A stretch of DNA of 64,000 bases, taken from Mesorhizobium ventifaucium (GTDB lineage: Bacteria > Pseudomonadota > Alphaproteobacteria > Rhizobiales > Rhizobiaceae). The DNA is taken from positions 125,993-189,992 of the forward strand of contig NZ_CAKXZS010000034.1 of NCBI RefSeq assembly GCF_935822925.1, written 5' to 3'. Below the pieces are notes generated by a model. It had not been told where the DNA came from, did not search any database, and saw only the letters and a list, made by a program, of their open reading frames with translations. A program made the position numbers and the translations under genes. Of this stretch, positions 57,927-64,000 are shown piece after piece; position 1 is the first letter of the stretch, and each line of letters starts with the position of its first letter.

Positions 57927-60116
57927 ATGGAGCGCAGGCTTGCGGCGATTCTCGCCGCCGACGTCGTTGGCTTCAGCCGCCTCATGGAGGCTGACGAGGC
58001 GGATACTCTGGCACGCCTCAAGAGCACCCGCGAGAATCTTATCGATCCGAAAATTACCGCTCATAGAGGGCGCATCGTAAAGCTCATGGGTGATGGCGCG
58101 CTGATAGAATTCTCCAGCGTGGTCGACGCGGTTGGTTGCGCCGTCGAAATCCAGCGGACGATGGCGGAGTGCAACGCCGAACTGCCGAAGGAAAAACAGC
58201 TCGAATTCCGCGTTGGCGTAAACCTTGGCGATGTGATTGTCGAAGGGCAGGATATCTATGGCGACGGCGTGAATGTCGCGGCGAGACTGGAAGGATTGGC
58301 CGAACCCGGGGGCGTGCTAATTTCAGGAACGGCATTCGATCAAGTCGAGAGAAAGCTGGATTTTGAGTTCGAATTTGTGGGTGAACAAACGCTCAAGAAC
58401 ATCGAAAAACCTGTTCGTCTGTATCGGGTAGGCCCGCAGGCACGCGCCGCGGCCGAAATAGTTCCAGCAAAACGCAAACGTCATATCGAATGGCGCCGGC
58501 TGACAGTCGCGGCGACGGCGCTGATCCTGATCGCCGGAGGTGTAGCGCTTTGGAAGGTGGTCGGGGACGGTTCAGGACCGCCGGTCGAGGTGGCCTCCAG
58601 GGAAAGAATGGCGCTCCCGCTACCTGACAAGCCATCGGTCGCTGTATTGCCATTCACCAACATCTCGAGCGACGCCGGCCAGGAGCACTTCGCCGACGGC
58701 ATGACCGATGACTTGATCACCGACCTTTCCAAGGTTTCCGGCCTCTTCGTGATCGCGCGAAACTCGACATTCGTTTACCGCGGCAAGCCGGTAAAAATCA
58801 GCCAGGTCGCCGAAGAACTTGGCGTGCGTTACGTTCTCGAGGGGAGCGTACGGCGAGCCGGCGAGCAGGTGCGAGTCAACGCCCAGCTCATCGATGCCCT
58901 CACCGGCGGGCATGTGTGGGCGGACAGGTTCGATGGAAACGTCGCCGATATTTTTGCGGTCCAGGACGTTTTTGTCGCAAGGATCGTCGAAGCGTTGAAG
59001 GTCAATCTCACCACCACCACAAAAACGGAAATTGCCCGCGCCAAGCCGGACAACATTGCAGCCAAGGAAGCTTTCGATGGGGGTTGGAGCCTTTATCTCC
59101 GTTACAACGCGAAGGATACAGCTGCCGCCATCACTTCTTTGAAAAAAGCAACGGAACTTGATCCCGAATATGGGCGCGCTTATGCCGCCCTGGCGCTGGC
59201 CTACTTCCGCGTCGTTGAGTCACTCTGGGGTAAAGAACTCGGTAGGGACGAACCATACTTCTGGTGGGGAGCCTATGATTACGTAGAGCTGGCCAAGAAA
59301 TATCCAACGTCACTGTCTTATACGGTCGAGGCATTGCGGGACGTTTATCAAGGCCTGGCCGAAGATGCACGCAGGAATGCCGGTCGAGCGATTGCCTTGG
59401 ATCCCAACGACCCCGAGGCGCACATCGCAACGGCTTGGGCGCTGACGATCTCAGGCGAACCCGCCGAGGCGCTGAATTTCGTCGCGACCGCCATGCGGCT
59501 CAACCCGAACTATCCAAGCCACTACGTTCTCGCTCGTGGATTGGCGCTTTTTGCAATGGGCGATCTGAAACAGGCGGCTGAGGTGTTCGGAAAAGGTGTA
59601 AGGCGAAACCCAGACGCAACTGCGCTCTTTCTACCTCTCAGTTCCGTGCTGGCGCAGCTCGGTCGCCGCGAAGAAGCGAGACAAATGCTGCTGAAGTTCC
59701 GACCGGGTGTAGGCCAGAAAGGACTCGAAAACCTTGCCGACACCTTACACCTTTCGTTCAAATGGGATTATGAACACGCAAGCGTCCCGGAGCGCCTGAA
59801 TGACGGTATCCGTATCGCTGCGCTGCCGCTGAACGTCACCGTTACAAGCCTGGAAGCAGAGCTTGGCGCCGGCGATCCCTTTTCCCAGCTATATGCAGCA
59901 AAACGACTGGGCTGGTTTGGACCAGCGGCAGCACACGCCGTTCCGGCTCTGGTTGAAGCGCTCAAGGTTGAGTATCTCCGCCGGGAGGCCATCGAGGCGC
60001 TGGGAAAGATCGGACCTCCGGCACAAGCTGCGATACCTGCGCTTGTCGCACTCCAGAATGAAGCTCTGGTTGGCATTTACGCAAAGGACGCGCTGTCCAA
60101 AATCAGAGGCAATTGA
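57927..60116 (+). CDS. class III adenylate cyclase with TPR and HEAT-like C-terminal region
   Basis: The protein is 729 residues. The ATG at 57927 with GGAG eight bases upstream is preferred over 57891. Residues 1-165 form the cyclase: RRLAAILAADVVGFSRLMEADEADTLARLK with the metal Asp12, GRIVKLMGDGALIEFSSV, and GDGVNVAARLEGLAEPGG with Asn and Arg. One membrane span follows (LTVAATALILIAGGVALWKVV, about 188-208). Residues about 235-355 have the TolB-like N-terminal fold (SVAVLPFTNISSDAGQEHFADGMTDDLITDLSKVSGLFVIARNS). TPR repeats follow (about 385-600), ending with a HEAT-like stretch (AVPALVEALKVEYLRREAIEALGKIGPPAQAAIPALVAL). A partial copy of its 3' end lies at 62121. The TolB-TPR part is probably periplasmic. 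Confidence 0.93.
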   Translation: MERRLAAILAADVVGFSRLMEADEADTLARLKSTRENLIDPKITAHRGRIVKLMGDGALIEFSSVVDAVGCAVEIQRTMAECNAELPKEKQLEFRVGVNLGDVIVEGQDIYGDGVNVAARLEGLAEPGGVLISGTAFDQVERKLDFEFEFVGEQTLKNIEKPVRLYRVGPQARAAAEIVPAKRKRHIEWRRLTVAATALILIAGGVALWKVVGDGSGPPVEVASRERMALPLPDKPSVAVLPFTNISSDAGQEHFADGMTDDLITDLSKVSGLFVIARNSTFVYRGKPVKISQVAEELGVRYVLEGSVRRAGEQVRVNAQLIDALTGGHVWADRFDGNVADIFAVQDVFVARIVEALKVNLTTTTKTEIARAKPDNIAAKEAFDGGWSLYLRYNAKDTAAAITSLKKATELDPEYGRAYAALALAYFRVVESLWGKELGRDEPYFWWGAYDYVELAKKYPTSLSYTVEALRDVYQGLAEDARRNAGRAIALDPNDPEAHIATAWALTISGEPAEALNFVATAMRLNPNYPSHYVLARGLALFAMGDLKQAAEVFGKGVRRNPDATALFLPLSSVLAQLGRREEARQMLLKFRPGVGQKGLENLADTLHLSFKWDYEHASVPERLNDGIRIAALPLNVTVTSLEAELGAGDPFSQLYAAKRLGWFGPAAAHAVPALVEALKVEYLRREAIEALGKIGPPAQAAIPALVALQNEALVGIYAKDALSKIRGN

Positions 60117-60254
60117 TGGACCCTGGATGCGCGCCAGGGATTTCCGCTTGTGGCCCAATTTGGACCTGCTGCAATGTCCGCTCCGGAGCCGCTGTTGGGG
60201 GCAAGGAGACATCAAACGCGTCCAGTCCGCCATCCCAATTGACGAGTACACGGC

Positions 60255-61853
60255 CTAGGCGAACCACCAGCGTTCGGCGATCTTCAACCCGTCCATCGGC
60301 CAGTTCGACGCCACCTCGCCATGGGCGAGAGCCGTGGTGTGGGCATCGACATAGGAGTTGAAGAACAGGTTCACCAGCCCGCCGTCGTCATGAAGCAATT
60401 GCTGCATTTCGGCATACATGCCGGCACGCTTGGTATCGTCGATCTCCGAGCGGGCGGCGACGAGCAGCTCATTAAAGCGCGGATTTTTCCAGAACGTTTC
60501 GTTCCACACCGCTTCCGCCGCATAGGCGACGGTGAACATCCAGTCGCACGTCGGCCGGCCGGCCCAGTAAGAGGCGAAGAATGGCTTCTTGAGCCAGACA
60601 TTGTCCCAGTAGCCCTCGTTGGGCTCCCTGATCACATTCAGGTTGAGCCCGGCCGCCCGGGCATGCTCCTGCCAGAGGAAAGCCGAGTCGGTCGCACCCG
60701 TGAACCCGGCATCCGCGACCGACAGGTCGAACCGGGTGTTCTCGACCCCCGCCTTCTTGAGGAGGCTCTTGACCATGTCGGGGTCGTAGACGTGCTTCGG
60801 CTGCGGATCGATCGCGAACTTGACGGTCGGTGCGATCGGATTGTCGTTGCCGATGGCGCCGTGGCCGAGAAACACCTTCTGCACGATCTCCTCGCGATTG
60901 AGCGAGTACTTGATCGCATTCCGCACATCGGGATTGTCGAAGGGCGCCTTCTGGACGTTCATGACATAGACGTAATGGCCGTAGCCCGTCGTCTCCAAGA
61001 TCGCGAGATCGGGGTTCTGCTTCAGAATGTCGAGCGTCTTCAGGTCGCAGCGATCCATGTAGTGGACCTCGCCGGTGTAGAGCGCGTTGGTGCGCGCCGT
61101 TACATCATTGATCGCCAGGCATTCGACACGGTCGAACCAGCCCTTGTCGGATTTGAAGTAGCTCGGGTTCTTGTTGAAGGTGGCGATGACGCCGGGCTCG
61201 AATTTCTCGAGCATATAGGGGCCGGTGCGGATGCCCGACTCCCAGTCGACGCCGCCCTCTTTCGCCGGCATGACCGGGATGTCCGACATGATGTAGGGGA
61301 AGTCGGCATTGCCGCCGTCGAGTTTGAACACCACCGTCTCGGCACCGTCGGCGACGACATTCTTGACCGAAGCCAAGAGCGATTTCATCACCGATTTCGT
61401 GCCCTCGATGGTATGATGCCTGATTGAGGCCACGACATCGTCGGCGGTAACCGTCTTGCCATTGTGAAAGGTGGCTCCTTTCTTCAGTTTGAACACCCAC
61501 TTCTTGGCGCCGTCTGACGGCTCAAAGCTCTCGGCGAGGTCGGGGACCACGTTGCCCTTGGAATCGATCTCGGTCAGGCTATTCGATAAGGTTCCGAATA
61601 GCGCGGTGCCGGTGAACGGGTTGACGTTGGTGCTACCCGGGTCCAGTGAATCGGTGGCGGCGGCATCGCCGATGCCGATCTTCAAGGTGCCGCCCTTCTT
61701 GGGCTCGGCGCGCGCGACCCTGACGAACATCGCATTGGCGGCCGTGGCGGTAAGGCCGGCGGCGAGCGCCAGCTGAACAAAATCACGACGCGAAACCCTG
61801 CCTTTCGCGGCAAGCTTGGCGACCGACTGCAGCTTCAATTCGAATTCCGTCAT
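60255..61853 (-). CDS. family 5 (oligopeptide/dipeptide-type) ABC substrate-binding protein
   Basis: A 532-residue exported protein. The start at 61853 has GGAG and AGGA upstream. The leader carries a Tat motif (SRRDFVQLALAAGLTATAANA), so it may be exported folded. Family signatures include the middle region (NLTEIDSKGNVVPDLAESFEPSDGAKKWVFKLKKGATFHNGKTVTADDVVASIRH, the Pfam SBP_bac_5 core), NPYVRNAIKYSLNREEIVQKVFLG-like text (DVRNAIKYSLNREEIVQ) and PIAPTVKF. It would capture a peptide, nickel or glycoside in the periplasm for an ABC importer, but no permease or ATPase genes are adjacent. The gene lies exactly between the two copies of the duplicated cyclase 3' end. Confidence 0.93.
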   Translation of the reverse strand: MTEFELKLQSVAKLAAKGRVSRRDFVQLALAAGLTATAANAMFVRVARAEPKKGGTLKIGIGDAAATDSLDPGSTNVNPFTGTALFGTLSNSLTEIDSKGNVVPDLAESFEPSDGAKKWVFKLKKGATFHNGKTVTADDVVASIRHHTIEGTKSVMKSLLASVKNVVADGAETVVFKLDGGNADFPYIMSDIPVMPAKEGGVDWESGIRTGPYMLEKFEPGVIATFNKNPSYFKSDKGWFDRVECLAINDVTARTNALYTGEVHYMDRCDLKTLDILKQNPDLAILETTGYGHYVYVMNVQKAPFDNPDVRNAIKYSLNREEIVQKVFLGHGAIGNDNPIAPTVKFAIDPQPKHVYDPDMVKSLLKKAGVENTRFDLSVADAGFTGATDSAFLWQEHARAAGLNLNVIREPNEGYWDNVWLKKPFFASYWAGRPTCDWMFTVAYAAEAVWNETFWKNPRFNELLVAARSEIDDTKRAGMYAEMQQLLHDDGGLVNLFFNSYVDAHTTALAHGEVASNWPMDGLKIAERWWFA

Positions 61854-62120
61854 TTCCTGGTTTCTCCTTCAGATCCAGATGGAGAACGGGCATGTCCAAG
61901 AGGAAACGAGGAGGCGCATCCCCTGACGAGATGGGCCGGTAACCTCCCTGTTCGTTCTTGTTCTTGTTTAATTCCTCCGTCGCGGGGCCAGACGGTTTCG
62001 ACCCGCGGCAGATCATAGCGGGCCCGAGTGTGGCGGGCAAACCGGCCGACGCTCGCGAGGCGTGCTACATGCAACCGGGCGTTCTGCTTTCACCTATTCG
62101 AGATTCTTCGGGCTTTGGAT
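61854..62120. other. 267-bp upstream region of the binding-protein gene
   Basis: No supportable gene. It holds the ribosome site of the minus-strand binding-protein gene, and on the plus strand it ends where the duplicated cyclase segment begins at 62121. Confidence 0.35.
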
Positions 62121-62715
62121 CGCTTTTTGCAATGGGCGATCTGAAACAGGCGGCTGAGGTGTTCGGAGAAGGCGTCAGGCGAAACCCAGATGCAACTGCG
62201 CTCTTTCTACCTTTCAGTTCCGTGCTGGCGCAGCTCGGTCGCCGGGAAGAAGCCAGACAAATGCTACTGAAGTTCCGACCGGGTTTAGACCAGAAAGGGC
62301 TCGAAAACCTTCCCGACACCTTACACCTCTCGTTCAAATGGGATTATGAACACGCAAGCGTCCGGGAGCGCCTGAATGACGATGTCCGTATCGCTGCGCT
62401 GCCGCTGGACGTCACCGTTACGAGCCTGGAAGCAGAGCTTGAGACCGGCAATCCCTTTTCCCAGCAATATGCAGCAAAGCGACTGGGCTGGTTTGGACCA
62501 GCGGCATCACAAGCCGTTCCGGCACTGGTTGAAGCGCTTAAGGTTGAATATCTCCGCCGGAGGCCATCGAGGCGCTGGGAAAGATCGGGCCTCCGGCACG
62601 AGCTGCGATACCTGCGCTCGGGGCACTCCAGAATGAAGCTCTGGTTGGCATTTACGCAAAGGACGCGCTGTCCAAAATCAGAGGAACGCGCGCCAGGGAT
62701 TTTCGCTTGTGGCGT
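62121..62715 (+). pseudogene. partial duplicate of the 3' end of the cyclase-TPR gene
   Basis: From CGCTTTTTGCAATGGGCG at 62121 the DNA follows 59545 onward closely and encodes DLKQAAEVFGEGVRRNPDATALFLPFSSVLAQLGRREEARQMLLKFRPGLDQ and on to VPALVEALKVEYLRR. A lost base near 62568 then shifts the frame, and the normal ending is read in another frame. The match runs past the parent stop, with a gap of about 16 bases, to GCGCGCCAGGGATTTTCGC at 62688-62706. Protein identity over the readable part is about 90 percent. It lacks a start and the first 530 residues, so it is non-functional. Confidence 0.9.
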
Positions 62716-63069
62716 AAGATCGCCATTGCCAGTATCCCATGAATGTCAACGGCCGGCGCAACGGCCAACATGCGGCGCAAAGCCGACGTGCCGGAAAGGG
62801 GCCGGAAGCGGACCGTCCGCAGTCGGGACGAAACTATCAGCAAGCCGCCATTTTCGGAGGACCTTCAGTTCGGAGCCTGTAGCAGACTGGCAGCTCCTGG
62901 CATCTAGAGAGCGGTAGCAGACATTCACCCTGGTTGGATTGAAGTCTCCAACTGACCATCGCGCGAGCTTGGCCGCTCCCGACTGACGCCTGATACTGCT
63001 TGACATCGACTCTCCGTTCGGGAAACAGTGGTCAGACCACTGTAAGGCCAGTGAAAGGAAGAGCGTCCG
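62716..63069. other. 354-bp intergenic region before the FadR-type gene
   Basis: It contains a near copy (62799-62826) of the intergenic repeat at 48022-48051 and the operator-like palindrome at 63026-63042. No gene is supported. Confidence 0.4.
63026..63042. promoter_or_regulatory. operator-like palindrome of FadR/GntR type
   Basis: CAGTGGTCAGACCACTG is a perfect 8-bp inverted repeat with a one-base centre. It contains TGGTCNGACCA, the core bound by FadR-subfamily GntR regulators (TGGT-N3-ACCA). It ends 27 bases before the ATG of a FadR-type regulator, as expected for autoregulation and possibly for control of the transporter genes behind it. Confidence 0.75.
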
Positions 63070-63810
63070 ATGTCAACGATGCTTGCCGAGGGCCACGACC
63101 TGTCGGGTGCAGAGAAGGTGTTCACCTTCTTCCGCGACGCGTTGCTGAACGGCACCCTAAAACCGGGCGAGCGCCTGCTGGGCGAGCGTGAACTGTCGCT
63201 GAGCCTCAGCGTGTCTCGGCCGCTGCTGCGCGAGGCATTGCGCTCGCTTGCTATGCTCGGCTTCCTCGATATCCGCCATGGCAAGGGCGCCTACGTCCGC
63301 CAGGCCGACATCAACGTCCTCTCGGATTTCTTCACCTTCAGCCTCGCTCAGCAGCCCGACATCCTCGACGACGTGATGCAGGCACGCATTGCGATCGAGT
63401 GCCAGGCGATCCGGCTTGCCTGCGAGCGCGCGACGGAAAGCGATCTGAAGCGCATCGGCTCGAAGCTCACCCGGCTGATGGACACGTTGCACGATCCGAT
63501 TGAGGGCGGCGCAGCCGACTTCGCTTTCCACCAGGCGATCGTCGAGGCCGGGCACAGCGAGGCACTGACCACGCTCTACGGCGCGATCGGCGAATTGCTC
63601 CGCCGCAGCCATGTCCAGCGGCGCGAAGTGACCGTCTCAGAGCCCGGCATCGTGGACTATCTCGTGGAAGCGCACCGCGAAGTGTTTCTATCGATTGTCG
63701 ATCGCGATCCGGACGCGGCCGACCGCAAGCTCCGCGACCATTTCGCCATCGGCGACGAATTCCGTCGCCGCAGCCTCATCTCGGCCTTCGCCCGGAGGCC
63801 GCAGACCTAA
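63070..63810 (+). CDS. GntR family (FadR subfamily) transcriptional regulator
   Basis: A 246-residue protein. AAAGGAAGAG precedes the ATG. Residues about 18-85 are the GntR winged helix (KVFTFFRDALLNGTLKPGERLLGERELSLSLSVSRPLLREALRSLAMLGFLDIRHGKGAYVRQ). Residues about 95-225 are the all-helical FCD ligand domain (DDVMQARIAIECQAIRLACERATESD, AADFAFHQAIVEAGHSEALTTLYGAI, YLVEAHREVFLSIVDRDPDAADRKLRDHFAIG). The FCD domain has Asp and His residues that often bind a metal for an acid ligand. It lies 35 bases before a TRAP-type binding protein gene, so it most likely controls uptake of an organic acid. Confidence 0.94.
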   Translation: MSTMLAEGHDLSGAEKVFTFFRDALLNGTLKPGERLLGERELSLSLSVSRPLLREALRSLAMLGFLDIRHGKGAYVRQADINVLSDFFTFSLAQQPDILDDVMQARIAIECQAIRLACERATESDLKRIGSKLTRLMDTLHDPIEGGAADFAFHQAIVEAGHSEALTTLYGAIGELLRRSHVQRREVTVSEPGIVDYLVEAHREVFLSIVDRDPDAADRKLRDHFAIGDEFRRRSLISAFARRPQT

Positions 63811-63845
63811 GCAATAGGCATGAAAATCAAGGGAGGATTTCCGAC

Positions 63846-64000
63846 ATGCTGCACAGGACCATCATCAACGCATTGACAGGCGCGGCCGTCGCGCTCGTCA
63901 TGACGGGCGCAGCGCTCTCCGCCGAGCTGCGCTACGCTCATGTGGGTGCCGAGGGTGATATCCAGACGATCTACGCCGCCGAGGCCGCGAAAGGCATCGC
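63846..64000 (+). CDS. TRAP transporter substrate-binding protein (DctP-like), 5' part
   Basis: Cut by the window end after about 51 residues. GGGAGGATTTCC precedes the ATG. The N-terminus is a signal peptide (TIINALTGAAVALVMTGAALSAE), followed by LRYAHVGAEGDIQTIYAAEAAKGI. This is the opening of DctP-family periplasmic proteins ((L/I)-R-(Y/F)-(A/S)-H-V-x-x-E-x-x-x-x-x-x-A-(A/E)). The remaining part and the DctQM permease are expected beyond the edge. The FadR-type gene upstream probably regulates it. Confidence 0.7.
   Translation, partial: MLHRTIINALTGAAVALVMTGAALSAELRYAHVGAEGDIQTIYAAEAAKGI

Overview
The window reads as chromosome of a high-GC alphaproteobacterium of the Rhizobiales, most likely Mesorhizobium or a close relative. 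The grounds are DUF982, DUF1127, DUF1236, DUF3606 and CsbD proteins, several class III nucleotide cyclases, rhizobial exopolysaccharide genes, short palindromic intergenic repeats, and promoter-like GGAAC-N16-CGTT sequences typical of the EcfG general stress response. This assignment rests on family recognition, not on a search.

Bases 1 to about 15,430 are accessory DNA. The left part (1-9,961) is phage-derived: a serine recombinase, a winged-helix regulator, two large T7-like internal-virion-type proteins, an unknown protein, and an orphan protein with family A DNA-polymerase-like motifs. A lipoprotein gene and a frameshifted membrane-protein gene follow on the other strand. Two identical 23-bp sequences resembling a tRNA 3' end with CCA (11,651 and 15,412) bracket a 3.8-kb piece that starts with a ruined integrase gene. 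This suggests two elements stacked at one tRNA site.

From 15.6 to 23.4 kb lies a set of small stress-type genes: hicB beside a frameshifted hicA, a Crp/Fnr regulator, DUF1236, transglutaminase, DUF3606-like, CsbD, BrkB and a membrane protein, some behind EcfG-like promoters. An SDR oxidoreductase, a COG4091-type dehydrogenase and proC occupy 23.5-27.0 kb.

An exopolysaccharide region runs from 27.2 to 43.9 kb: O-antigen ligase, four glycosyltransferases, a flippase and a GumC-like chain-length protein. Its two halves are separated by a DUF1127 gene and a four-gene signalling operon (periplasmic c-type haem sensor, hybrid histidine kinase, response regulator, receiver-cyclase). folD, a GlxA-type regulator and a von Willebrand A protein follow.

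From 48 to 64 kb the region is mosaic: a decayed sugar ABC transporter locus, a cyclase fused to an alpha/beta hydrolase, a CYTH-CHAD protein, small stress proteins with further EcfG-like promoters, remnants of extensin and HNH genes, an MFS transporter, a cyclase-TPR protein whose 3' end is duplicated beyond an oligopeptide-binding-protein gene, and a FadR-type regulator with an operator-like palindrome ahead of a TRAP binding-protein gene cut by the window end.
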